DNA of 64,000 nt from Massilia rhizosphaerae. GTDB lineage: Bacteria > Pseudomonadota > Gammaproteobacteria > Burkholderiales > Burkholderiaceae_D. Positions 46,692 to 54,617 of this stretch are shown here, one piece after another. The notes under the pieces are model-generated. The model had not been told where the DNA came from, ran no database searches, and saw nothing but the letters and a program-made list of their open reading frames with translations. Made by a program: the position numbers and the translations under genes. How positions within the stretch are numbered: position 1 is the first letter of the stretch; every line of letters begins with the position of its first letter. The stretch lies in NCBI RefSeq assembly GCF_016093545.1, contig NZ_JADKYX010000005.1, positions 62,001 through 126,000 on the forward strand. Direction: 5' to 3'.

Positions 46692-46757
46692 ATGTTTTTG
46701 AATTCGAAAACCGCACAGCCACGCACTCTGTCGTTGGCGGCGTCGTTTGGCGAATAG
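46692..46757 (+). CDS. possible 21-residue leader peptide before the XylR-like gene
   Basis: A short frame encodes MFLNSKTAQPRTLSLAASFG plus one Glu, then TAG. GGGAG lies 9 nt upstream of its ATG, a better ribosome site than chance would give. Its stop is 12 bp before the regulator's ATG, whose own GGAG overlaps the interval. It may be translationally coupled to the regulator. No known leader family was recognised. Confidence 0.35.
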   Translation: MFLNSKTAQPRTLSLAASFGE

Positions 46758-46769
46758 GCGGAGATTCGT

Positions 46770-47972
46770 ATGAAGACGACGAAAGCCTATCGTATCGCGC
46801 TGCTGTTCAACGGAAATAAAACCTTCGACCGCGAAGTCATCGCCGGTATCGCGGCCCATTTGGGCGGTACCCGCGTGGCCTGGGATTTATTCCTCGAAGA
46901 GGATTTTCGCCTGCGCCTGGCCGGCATGGACCGCTGGCAGGGCGACGGCGTGATCGCCGATTTCGACGACCCGGCCGTCGCCAGGGCCATGTCCGGCTGC
47001 TCCGTGCCCGTCGTGGCCGTGGGCGGCTCCTACGCGGACGACGCCGCGTACCCGGCCGGCGTGCCGTACGTGGCGACGGACAATAACAAGCTCGTCAAGC
47101 TGGCCCGCGACCACCTGATCGACGTGGGCCTGCAGCGCTTTGCCATGTTCAGCCTCCCCGAGGCGCAGGAATGCCGCTGGGCGCAGGAACGCGAGCGGGC
47201 GTTCCGCAGCCTGATGGCGGACGACCGCATGGAGGCGGAGATCTTCCGCGGCTGCGCGACGAGCGCGGCGTCGTGGGACAGTGCAGTCCAGGGCCAGATC
47301 GAATGGCTGCGCAGCCTGCCCAAGCCGGTCGGCGTCATCGCCGTCACGGACGCGCGTGCGCGCCAGCTGCTGCAGGCATGCGCCATCGCCGGCATCTCGG
47401 TGCCGGAGCAGGTCGCGCTGATCGGCATCGACAACGACCCCCTCGTGCGGATGCTGACCCGCATCCCGCTCAGTTCCGTGATCCAGGGCGCGCACGAGAT
47501 GGGGCGCACCGCGGCGCATCTGCTGGAACAGATGCTGCACGGCGTGCGGCTGACGAACACGCGCATCCTCGTCCCGCCGTCCGGCATCAACGTGCTGGCG
47601 TCGAGCCGCTACCAGGCCGTCAAGCATCCGCACGTCATGCGGGCCTGCCACTACATCCGCCAGTACGCGTGCCAGGGCATCAAGACGCACCAGGTGGCCG
47701 AGTACGTGGGCGTGTCGCGCTCGTCGCTGGAAGTCTACTTCCGCCAGGAGCTGGGCTGCAGCGTGCACGACATGATCCTGCAGTCGAAGCTGGAAGCGGC
47801 CAAGGCGGGCCTGGAGAGCGGGGAGCGCAGCATCGCCGACGTGGCGCTGGGCTGCGGCTTCACGTCCACCCAGTACATGCACCTCGTGTTCAAGCGCGAA
47901 CTCGGTTGTACGCCGCGCGCGTGGCGCGACCGCGCGCTGGGCGAGCGGCCGGGGATGACCGCGGCCGCGTGA
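46770..47972 (+). CDS. xylR: XylR-like regulator: sugar-binding domain plus AraC DNA-binding domain
   Basis: 400 aa, matching the length and layout of enterobacterial XylR. Residues ~8-275 form a LacI/periplasmic-binding-protein-like domain (YRIALLFNGNKTFDREVIAG; GVIADFDDPAVARAM; VALIGIDNDPLVRML). Residues ~290-390 are the AraC domain with two helix-turn-helix motifs (THQVAEYVGVSRSSLEVYF; IADVALGCGFTSTQYMHLVF). XylR binds D-xylose and activates genes from tandem direct repeats. Xylose would be the end product of the GH31 enzyme upstream. The region 3 operators are tandem repeats spaced 22 bp, which suits this type of protein, so it is the leading candidate regulator, alongside the two membrane AraC proteins. 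Confidence 0.88.
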   Translation: MKTTKAYRIALLFNGNKTFDREVIAGIAAHLGGTRVAWDLFLEEDFRLRLAGMDRWQGDGVIADFDDPAVARAMSGCSVPVVAVGGSYADDAAYPAGVPYVATDNNKLVKLARDHLIDVGLQRFAMFSLPEAQECRWAQERERAFRSLMADDRMEAEIFRGCATSAASWDSAVQGQIEWLRSLPKPVGVIAVTDARARQLLQACAIAGISVPEQVALIGIDNDPLVRMLTRIPLSSVIQGAHEMGRTAAHLLEQMLHGVRLTNTRILVPPSGINVLASSRYQAVKHPHVMRACHYIRQYACQGIKTHQVAEYVGVSRSSLEVYFRQELGCSVHDMILQSKLEAAKAGLESGERSIADVALGCGFTSTQYMHLVFKRELGCTPRAWRDRALGERPGMTAAA

Positions 47973-48008
47973 ACGTCGGGGCGGGGCGGGCGTCAACGAG
48001 AATCGTTC

Positions 48009-48035
48009 GCCCCGTTGGTGATTTTCATACTTGAA
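48009..48035. promoter_or_regulatory. operator-like site before the aldose-epimerase-like gene
   Basis: GGTGATT-TTCAT-ACTTGAA (48017-48035), preceded by CCGTT. The 15-mer CCGTTGGTGATTTTC is identical to that before TBDR 3. It lies about 60-75 bp upstream of the gene start. Confidence 0.5.
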
Positions 48036-48093
48036 AGGCCGTGCGCCGGCCGGGAGAATGGCTTCATATCCGACATCGGGAAGCCAGACTGCA

Positions 48094-48951
48094 ATGACGA
48101 TCCACATCATCCCGGGCGCCCCGGCCGTTCTGGCCGGCGAACGCTCGTTCATGCTCGAGAACGCGGCCGGCATGACCGTGACGATAGGCGAGCGGGGCGC
48201 CCAGCTGCGCGCGTGGCACGCGCCCGACCGCTACGGCCGCATGGCCGACGTGCTGCAGGCGCATGCCCCCGGGCCGGCCAACGGGCGCGCCGCCCGCTGG
48301 GAAGGGCGCCAGGCCGACGGCGTCGTCTCGCTGGCGCTGACGGCGGGCGGCGACGGCGCCGGGATGCTGGTCCATTACCGGCTCGACGACGACGGCGGCC
48401 TGACGATCGACTACCAGGCCGTGGCCGGCGTCCCGATCCCGCTCGCGGCGCTGCCGCAGCCGTGCTTCAACCTCTCCGGCGGCGCGGCCGACGTGGCCGA
48501 CCACATGGTGCAGATCGACGCCGACTATTTCGAGGAAGCGGGGGCCGCCGGCACGCCGGCCGGCGTGGCCGCCGCGGGCGGCACGCCGTTCGACTTCCGC
48601 CACCCGGCCGCCATCGGCCCGCGCCTGCACTGGACCGACACCCAGCTCCACCGCGCCGGCGGCTTCGACCACTGCTTCTGCGTGCGCAACCACTTCGCCG
48701 GCGGTCAGGGCGCCCTGCGCGAAGTGGCGCGCGTGTTCGATCCGGCCTCGGGCCGCCGGCTGCAGGTCTACACGACCGAGGCCGCCGTGCGCTTCACCAG
48801 CGGTCCCGGGACGCTGCCGGGCATGGACGCCTTCCGCGTCGAAGCCCACGCCCGCCCGGGGCTGATGAGCGCGGCCTGGCCGCGCGTCATGCTCCATCCG
48901 GGGCAGGTGTACCGGCAAACGACCGTGTACCGCCTCTCCTTGCAGGGCTGA
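48094..48951 (+). CDS. aldose 1-epimerase-like protein lacking canonical catalytic histidines
   Basis: 285 aa from the ATG at 48094 (GGGAAG upstream); an in-frame ATG at 48058 is possible. The galactose-mutarotase fold is seen in the second half: PCFNLSGG, GGFDHCF and LQVYTTEAAVRFTSG, the last holding the usual catalytic-base Glu. Compared with GalM (~340 aa) it is short: the segment that normally carries GRxANRI and LHGG is missing, and the usual NHxYFNL is PQPCFNL, so both active-site His positions are absent. It may be a binding protein, act on another substrate, or be impaired. It is preceded by the region 3 operator motif and ends 12 bp before the convergent tssL. Confidence 0.8.
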   Translation: MTIHIIPGAPAVLAGERSFMLENAAGMTVTIGERGAQLRAWHAPDRYGRMADVLQAHAPGPANGRAARWEGRQADGVVSLALTAGGDGAGMLVHYRLDDDGGLTIDYQAVAGVPIPLAALPQPCFNLSGGAADVADHMVQIDADYFEEAGAAGTPAGVAAAGGTPFDFRHPAAIGPRLHWTDTQLHRAGGFDHCFCVRNHFAGGQGALREVARVFDPASGRRLQVYTTEAAVRFTSGPGTLPGMDAFRVEAHARPGLMSAAWPRVMLHPGQVYRQTTVYRLSLQG

Positions 48952-48963
48952 TCCGGGGCCGAT

Positions 48964-49728
48964 TCAGGGCAGGGTGATGGTCAGGTTGGCCGCCCGCGGC
49001 GCCATCTTGACGACGTCGCTGTACGCGTTCATGCGCGCCTCGCTCGTCCGCCCGAGCGACGTGCGCAGTCCCGCATAGCCCAGCACGCAGATCAGGCCGA
49101 ACACGGAATACAACACCCACAACGGCAGGTCGCTGCGCAGCTTGTGGCGGATCTGGTCCGGGCGCTCCGCGTGCGGCGCGAAGCCGCCGCGCCGGCCCTT
49201 CATGTGCGCGATCTCGTCGCCCAGGCGCGCCGTCAGGTAGTTCAGCTTTTCCGTCCCCTCCAGAATGTAGCGGCCCTGGAAGCCGAGCAGAAGGCACATG
49301 TGGAACACCTCGAGCGCTTCCACGTGCGCGCTGCCGCGCTCGCGCAGCCGTTCCAGCCGCTCGAAAAAATGTTCGCCGGCCAGCTGGTCGCCGAACAGCT
49401 GCAGTTGCAGCGGCCGGCGTTCCCACGCGTCGCGGATCGCGAAGCCGGAGCGCAGGATGATCTCGTCGACCGCGGCGCAGAACGCATAGATCGCGGCGTC
49501 GACGTCGTCCGGCGCGGCGTTGCGCCGGCGCGCGTTGCGGCCGAAGTCGTCGAGGAATTGCGTCATCTTGCGCGCGAACGCGGCGTCGTCCTGCGGACCG
49601 TTGCCGTTCTTGAGCATGAACAGTGCGTAGAAGCCGTCGTACATCAGGTCCAGCAAGGTTTGCGGCGCGGCCTGTGCCGGCGCGAGCGTGCCGGCGGCGA
49701 TGAGGGAAGGTGCGGTTGCGGTGGTCAT
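48964..49728 (-). CDS. tssL: type VI secretion protein TssL (DotU family)
   Basis: 254 aa. The DotU-type cytoplasmic domain is clear (LLDLMYDGFYALFMLKNG; DAAIYAFCAAVDEIILRSGF; QLFGDQLAGEHFFERLERLR; EVFHMCLLLGFQGRYILEGT), followed by one membrane helix (~201-221, LPLWVLYSVFGLICVLGYAG) and a short periplasmic tail. It has no OmpA-like peptidoglycan-binding extension. TssL is an inner-membrane part of the T6SS baseplate-docking complex, together with TssM and TssJ. Here it follows tssK by 16 bp on the minus strand and is the last gene of that unit; tssM, its usual neighbour, is missing. Confidence 0.93.
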   Translation of the reverse strand: MTTATAPSLIAAGTLAPAQAAPQTLLDLMYDGFYALFMLKNGNGPQDDAAFARKMTQFLDDFGRNARRRNAAPDDVDAAIYAFCAAVDEIILRSGFAIRDAWERRPLQLQLFGDQLAGEHFFERLERLRERGSAHVEALEVFHMCLLLGFQGRYILEGTEKLNYLTARLGDEIAHMKGRRGGFAPHAERPDQIRHKLRSDLPLWVLYSVFGLICVLGYAGLRTSLGRTSEARMNAYSDVVKMAPRAANLTITLP

Positions 49729-49744
49729 GGGAAGTCTCTCGGAT

Positions 49745-51097
49745 TCAGGAGGTCACGGCGACCAGGTCGGGCTTCACGTCGGCCATGCTGCCGGGGACGT
49801 AGATCGAGATCGACTGCGCCTGCAGCATGCGTTCGTACATCTGGCCCTTGGCCTCGATGGCGAAGTAGACGGCGTCCGGGCGCACGGGCACGGCGGCCGG
49901 CACCTGCGGCGCGTGCACGAGGCGCACGCCGGGCATCGCCGACAGCACGAATTTTTCCACGTCGTCCGGCGCGCCGATCTTCAGGCGCAGGGGCACGACG
50001 TCCACCAGCTCGCTCGCCGGCATGTCGCCCGCCACGGCGAGATAGAACGTCGTCTTGTCGTCGATCTTGTCGGAGTCGAGCATGCCATGCCAGTACGACG
50101 GCTTCACTTCGCGCAGGGCGATGGCGAAATAGCGCGACGAGATCACCGTGTCGAGCAGTTCGCGGATGATCTGGTACAGCGTCGCGAACGCGGGGCCGGG
50201 GTCGGCGTGCTGGTACGGCGGCAGGTCGGCCAGCGTCCAGCTTTTCGAGAACGTCATCAGGCTGCCGGCCAGGGACAGCAGCTGTTCGTACAGCCGCTCC
50301 GGATGCAGCGACGGATGGTGGAAGTAGTGCGCCAGCGTCGCGCACGCCGTGCTCGCCGTGTGCAGGAGCCAGAACGACGACATGTCGCCCGAGCGGAATT
50401 CGATCACGTGCCGGCTCGGCTCGCGGTGGTGGCCGTACAGCGCGCTCACCTTGGCCTGCAGCGCGTCGAGCAGGCGGCGCAGCTGCAGGAACAGCTGCGG
50501 CGCGCTCTTGATCGTGAGGCTGGGCGGCACGAACGCGGCATCCGGCTCGAAGCCGCCCGTGGCCGCGCGGCGCAGCCGCAGCACCGGCACGTGGACGTAG
50601 GCGTCGAGCGGCTCCGCGTCGGCGACCAGGCGCACCGTCTTGCGCAGATACGTCAGCCGGGCGCTCGCGGCCTGCGTGTACAGGTCCGGCGTGTCGCGGT
50701 CGAGCTGGGCGAAGCGCGCGGCGCTCGCCCCGTCGCCGCCGTTCGTTTCGTGTCCGCTGAAATTGGCGCCGTACGGTTTGAAGCCGGGCAGGGCGGCGTG
50801 GTACGTCACGGTCTGCACCGACTGCGGCAACTGGCCCAGGTCGATGGCGTCCGGGAGGTCGTCGCCGCCCGGCGCCGAATACAGCTCGCCGTCCGGAAAG
50901 CGCAGCGACAGCTCGAGCAGGCGCAGCGTGTCGTTGGCCAGCGAGTCGCGGTCGACCTGCAGCGCGCCCACACCCCAGGCATACGGGTGCAACAGGGCCG
51001 CCGTGCGATGCAGGCGCTCTTCGTGGTACTGGTCCTGCCGTTGGAAATGCTGGGGGCGCAGGAAAAGTCCCTCGCCCCATAAGATTTTGCCGCTCAT
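49745..51097 (-). CDS. tssK: type VI secretion baseplate protein TssK
   Basis: 450 aa from the ATG at 51097, the family start (MSGKILWGEGLFLRPQHFQR), with AAGGGGTGAG upstream; a longer frame to 51172 lacks family similarity. Conserved segments: QHFQRQDQYHEERLHRTAA, ELSLRFPDGELYSAP, YLAVAGDMPASELVDVVP and a C-terminal PGVRLVHAPQVPAAVPVRPD. TssK is the trimeric cytoplasmic adaptor linking the baseplate (TssF/TssG) to the membrane complex via TssL and TssM. It starts the minus-strand T6SS unit, divergent from the lipoprotein-tssB operon. Confidence 0.95.
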   Translation of the reverse strand: MSGKILWGEGLFLRPQHFQRQDQYHEERLHRTAALLHPYAWGVGALQVDRDSLANDTLRLLELSLRFPDGELYSAPGGDDLPDAIDLGQLPQSVQTVTYHAALPGFKPYGANFSGHETNGGDGASAARFAQLDRDTPDLYTQAASARLTYLRKTVRLVADAEPLDAYVHVPVLRLRRAATGGFEPDAAFVPPSLTIKSAPQLFLQLRRLLDALQAKVSALYGHHREPSRHVIEFRSGDMSSFWLLHTASTACATLAHYFHHPSLHPERLYEQLLSLAGSLMTFSKSWTLADLPPYQHADPGPAFATLYQIIRELLDTVISSRYFAIALREVKPSYWHGMLDSDKIDDKTTFYLAVAGDMPASELVDVVPLRLKIGAPDDVEKFVLSAMPGVRLVHAPQVPAAVPVRPDAVYFAIEAKGQMYERMLQAQSISIYVPGSMADVKPDLVAVTS

Positions 51098-51416
51098 GCG
51101 TTGCTCACCCCTTGGCGCCGCTGAAAATGAAAATGGCAGAACAGTAACATTTCTTACGGATATGGTGCGCACGATTTCGACACAAATTTTCTTTGTGACA
51201 ATCCGTGATATTTCTTGATTTCAATGGTGAGTTCTCTGCGGTTACGAAGGGGAGTGCTGGGAAATAGTGGGAATTGGTGAGCATTTCACTACTCAGAGAC
51301 CCGCGTACGATTGTAAATAAAATTGAGGTTGATCAATAAAACATTTCTGATAATATAAAAAAAGTTTTACAAAGTTAATAGCTCTGCATCAATTTGTTGA
51401 CAATTGCGAGGACCGC
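51098..51416. promoter_or_regulatory. AT-rich divergent promoter region of the T6SS
   Basis: This 319-bp gap, especially 51120-51410, is far richer in A/T than the coding DNA around it. A sigma-70-like box pair TTGATC (51329) and TAATAT (51351), separated by 16 bp, faces tssB. It should also hold the tssK promoter. Such AT-rich T6SS promoters are typical targets of H-NS-like silencers. No ORF is supported. Confidence 0.5.
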
Positions 51417-52025
51417 ATGATCGCTGTAATTCCGCTCGGCCGCATCGGCCGTTTCCTGGGCGCCGCCGCCTGCGCCATCCTGCTTTCGGCGTGCGCCATG
51501 ATGAAGAAGCCCGAGGTGGCCGAGACGCCGCCTCCGACCCCGACGATGGACGAGCTGCTCGCCAAGGCCGATGAAGCCAGCGGCGCGGGCCGCAAGGAAG
51601 ACGCGGTGGCGCTGTGGAAGGAGGCGGCCGCCGCCTACCCGGCCGACAAGGCGCCGTGGTCCAGCATCGCCCAGACCCGCTACGACGCCGGCCAGTACGG
51701 CGAAGCCATCGTCAATGCCCAGGAAGTGCTCGTGCGCGACCCGAACGACCGCCTGGCCAACAGCATCATCGCCATCAGCGGCCTGCGCCTGTCGACGCGC
51801 GCGCTGGCCGACCTGAGCCGGCAGAACAATCTGTCCGGCTCGATCCGGACAGAATCGCAGGATCTGGCCAAGCTGCTGCGCGAGAGCCTGGGCGAGCAGG
51901 TGCTGGTCCCGCCGCCGGCGCCCATCCCGCCACCGAAGCCCGTCGCCAGGAGCCGCGTCAAGGCGCGCGTAAAGCAGGCCGCCGCCCGCGCGTCCGCCGC
52001 CGATCCGTTCGGCGCGCTGAAATAA
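51417..52025 (+). CDS. T6SS-associated lipoprotein with TPR-like region
   Basis: 202 aa. A lipoprotein signal ends LLSAC (Cys26). Residues ~42-130 contain TPR-like helices (MDELLAKADEASGAGRKEDA, APWSSIAQTRYDAGQYGEAI, NAQEVLVRDPNDRLANSI). A Pro-rich stretch (VPPPAPIPPPKP) and a basic tail follow. It is not a typical TssJ (transthyretin-like). TPR lipoproteins are found at this position, directly before tssB, in Burkholderiales T6SS loci. GAGGA precedes the ATG, and tssB follows after 29 bp. With no TssJ in the window, it could help anchor or assemble the membrane complex; this is an inference. Confidence 0.75.
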   Translation: MIAVIPLGRIGRFLGAAACAILLSACAMMKKPEVAETPPPTPTMDELLAKADEASGAGRKEDAVALWKEAAAAYPADKAPWSSIAQTRYDAGQYGEAIVNAQEVLVRDPNDRLANSIIAISGLRLSTRALADLSRQNNLSGSIRTESQDLAKLLRESLGEQVLVPPPAPIPPPKPVARSRVKARVKQAAARASAADPFGALK

Positions 52026-52054
52026 CAAGTCCGCTACTACCCAAGGGGAATCCC

Positions 52055-52558
52055 ATGTCCAGAAATTCCAGTGTGCAGAAAAAACTGCAGAAAGTCCGCC
52101 CGCCGCGCGTGCAAATGACGTACGACGTCGAGATCGGCGACGCGATCGAGAACAAGGAGCTGCCGCTGGTCGTCGGCGTCGTCGGCGATTTCGGCGGGAA
52201 TTCGGACGTCCCGCAGAAGCGCCTGAAGGAACGCAGCTTCGTCGGCATCGACCGCGACAACTTCGACGAAGTCATGAAGGGCATCGAGCCGCGCGCCGCG
52301 TACCGCGTGAACAACGAACTCACCGGCGAGGGCGGCCAGTTTGCCGTCGACCTGACGTTCCGTTCGATGGACGACTTCCGTCCCGAGGCCGTCGTGAACC
52401 AGGTCGAGCCGCTGAAGAAGCTGCTCGAGGCGCGCACCAAGCTGGCGGACCTGCGCAACAAGCTGGCCGGCAACGACAAGCTCGAAGACCTGCTCAACGA
52501 CGTGTTGAACAGCACCGAAACGATGGCCAAGCTCGGCCAGCCCACGACGAAAGCGTGA
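52055..52558 (+). CDS. tssB: type VI secretion contractile sheath small subunit TssB (VipA)
   Basis: 167 aa, starting at an ATG with AAGGGGAA upstream; the frame is open further upstream, but the family start is here. Recognised by VQKKLQKVRPPRVQMTYDVE, LPLVVGVVGDFGG, KERSFVGIDRDNFDEVMKGI and the C-terminal helix region LLEARTKLADLRNKLAGND. TssB pairs with TssC to form the contractile sheath around the Hcp tube in the cytoplasm; the C-terminal helix is needed for recycling by ClpV. Next to tssC with a 2-bp gap. Confidence 0.96.
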   Translation: MSRNSSVQKKLQKVRPPRVQMTYDVEIGDAIENKELPLVVGVVGDFGGNSDVPQKRLKERSFVGIDRDNFDEVMKGIEPRAAYRVNNELTGEGGQFAVDLTFRSMDDFRPEAVVNQVEPLKKLLEARTKLADLRNKLAGNDKLEDLLNDVLNSTETMAKLGQPTTKA

Positions 52559-52560
52559 TC

Positions 52561-54060
52561 ATGTCCGCACTCCAGAACACAGCCCTCGCGGTCGACACCG
52601 CAACCGACACCGTCGCGCCGGAGGCCGACCTGCTCGACCGCATCGTCGAGCAGAGCAAGGTCGCCAAGTCCAGCGCCGAGCATGCGCGCGCCCGCGACCT
52701 GATCGCGGAACTGGTGGGGCAGGTCATGGAAGGCACGGTCGTCGTATCCGACAATCTGGCCGCCACCATCGACGCGCGCGTGGCGGAGCTGGACCGCCTG
52801 ATCTCGGCCCAGCTGTCGGCCGTGATGCACGCGCCGGAATTCCAGAAGCTCGAATCCAGCTGGACGGGCCTGAACTACCTCGTCAAGAACACGGCGACGG
52901 GGCCGAACCTCAAGGTCAAGATGCTCAACGCGACCAAGCGCGAACTGGTGAAGGACTTCCAGAGCGCCATCGAATTCGACCAGAGCACCATGTTCCGCAA
53001 GGTCTACGAGGAAGAATTCGGCACCTTCGGCGGCGCGCCGTTCGGGGCGCTGCTGGGCGACTTCGAGATCACGCGCCAGCCGGAAGACATGTATTTCGTC
53101 GAGCAGATGTCGCACGTGGCGGCCGCCGCGCACGCGCCGTTCATCTCGGCCGCGTCGCCCGAGCTGTTCGGCCTGGAGAGCTATTCGGATCTCGGCAAGC
53201 CGCGCGACCTGTCGAAGGTGTTCGACACGGTGGAATACGCGAAATGGAAGTCGTTCCGCGAATCGGAAGACGCGCGCTACGTCGGCCTCACCTTGCCGCG
53301 CTTCCTCGGCCGCCTGCCGTACAACCCGCTTGATGGCGCCACCACCGAAGGCTTCAATTTCGTCGAGGACGTGGACGGCACCGACCATCACAAATACCTG
53401 TGGTGCAACGCCGCCTACGCGTTCGGCACCAAGCTGACCGGCGCGTTCGAAGACTACGGCTGGTGCGCGGCGATCCGCGGCGTCGAGGGCGGCGGCCTCG
53501 TCGAAAACCTGCCCACGCACACGTTCAAGACGGACGAGGGCGAGATCGCCCTGAAATGCCCGACCGAGATCGCCATCACGGACCGCCGCGAAAAAGAGTT
53601 GTCGGACCTCGGCTTCATCTCGCTCGTGCACTGCAAGAACACCGACTACGCCGCGTTCTTCGGCGCCCAGTCGGCGCAGAAGGCGCGCAAGTACGCCAGC
53701 GACGCGGCCAACGCGAACGCCGTGCTGTCGGCCCAGCTGCAGTACATCTTCGCCGTCTCGCGCATCGCCCATTACATGAAGGCCATGATGCGCGACAAGA
53801 TCGGCAGCTTCGCGGCGGCGTCCAACGTCGAGGACTTCCTGAACCGCTGGCTGACCCAGTACGTGCTCCTCGACGACAACGCGAGCCAGGAGCAGAAGGC
53901 GCAATTCCCGCTGCGCGAAGCGAGCGTGCAGGTGTCGGAAGTGCCGGGCCGGCCCGGCGTGTACCGCGCGGTGTCGTTCCTGCGTCCCCATTTCCAGCTC
54001 GACGAGCTATCGGTTTCCCTCCGTCTGGTCGCGGAGCTCCCGGCATCGACCAATTCTTGA
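52561..54060 (+). CDS. tssC: type VI secretion contractile sheath large subunit TssC (VipB)
   Basis: 499 aa from the ATG at 52561; a GTG two codons earlier overlaps the tssB stop and is also possible. Typical segments: FQKLESSWTGLNYLVKNTAT, KVYEEEFGTFGGAPFGALLG, LPRFLGRLPYNPLDGATTEG, FVEDVDGTDHHKYLWCNAAY, LSAQLQYIFAVSRIAHYMKA and a C-terminal PGRPGVYRAVSFLRPHFQLD. It is the main sheath protein. The gene is followed by hcp after 47 bp, a gap with its own AAGGAAGAG site, allowing the higher Hcp expression usual in these operons. Confidence 0.96.
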   Translation: MSALQNTALAVDTATDTVAPEADLLDRIVEQSKVAKSSAEHARARDLIAELVGQVMEGTVVVSDNLAATIDARVAELDRLISAQLSAVMHAPEFQKLESSWTGLNYLVKNTATGPNLKVKMLNATKRELVKDFQSAIEFDQSTMFRKVYEEEFGTFGGAPFGALLGDFEITRQPEDMYFVEQMSHVAAAAHAPFISAASPELFGLESYSDLGKPRDLSKVFDTVEYAKWKSFRESEDARYVGLTLPRFLGRLPYNPLDGATTEGFNFVEDVDGTDHHKYLWCNAAYAFGTKLTGAFEDYGWCAAIRGVEGGGLVENLPTHTFKTDEGEIALKCPTEIAITDRREKELSDLGFISLVHCKNTDYAAFFGAQSAQKARKYASDAANANAVLSAQLQYIFAVSRIAHYMKAMMRDKIGSFAAASNVEDFLNRWLTQYVLLDDNASQEQKAQFPLREASVQVSEVPGRPGVYRAVSFLRPHFQLDELSVSLRLVAELPASTNS

Positions 54061-54107
54061 TCAACCCGCAGTCAATCAACGCAACAACCTGAAAGGAAGA
54101 GAACAAC

Positions 54108-54602
54108 ATGGCAATCGACGTCTACCTGCAAATCGACGGCATCAAAGGCGAATCCGCCGATGCCACGCACAAGGACTGGATCGAGGTGAAGAGCGTCCAG
54201 TGGGAAGTCCTGCAGCCGAAGTCGGCCACCGCGTCGACCGGCGGCGGCCACACGGCCGAGCGCACCGAGCACAAGGACATCGTCGTCTCCAAGCTGGCCG
54301 ACCTGGCCACGCCGATCCTGCTGCAAACCTGCTCGTCGGGCAAGACCATCCCGAAGGCGAAGTTCGAGTTCCTGCGCGCCGACGGCCAGGGCGAGCGCGT
54401 CAAGTACTTCGAGATCGAGCTGGAAAATGTCCTGATCAGCAGCGTCGCGCCGGCCGTCGAGCAGGGCAACATCCTGACCGAGGACGTGGCGCTGAAGTAC
54501 TCCAAGGTCAAGTGGAAGTACACCCAGCAGAAGGTCGGCGGCGGCACCGGCGGTAACACGTCGGGCGGCTGGGACCTGTCGGCCAACAAGATCGCCGCCT
54601 GA
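54108..54602 (+). CDS. hcp: type VI secretion tube protein Hcp (TssD)
   Basis: 164 aa. Hallmarks are the N-terminal DVYLQIDGIKGESADATHKD, IEVKSVQWEV, and the strand pair LQTCSSGKTIPKAKFEFLRA and KYFEIELENVLISSV. Hcp hexamers stack into the inner tube fired by sheath contraction and can carry small effectors in the lumen. The C-terminal tail (GGGTGGNTSGGWDLSANKIA) is Gly-rich, as in class-like Burkholderia Hcp proteins, and there is no fused effector domain. AAGGAAGAG precedes the ATG. Confidence 0.96.
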   Translation: MAIDVYLQIDGIKGESADATHKDWIEVKSVQWEVLQPKSATASTGGGHTAERTEHKDIVVSKLADLATPILLQTCSSGKTIPKAKFEFLRADGQGERVKYFEIELENVLISSVAPAVEQGNILTEDVALKYSKVKWKYTQQKVGGGTGGNTSGGWDLSANKIAA

Positions 54603-54617
54603 TCGCGCGCCGGCACG

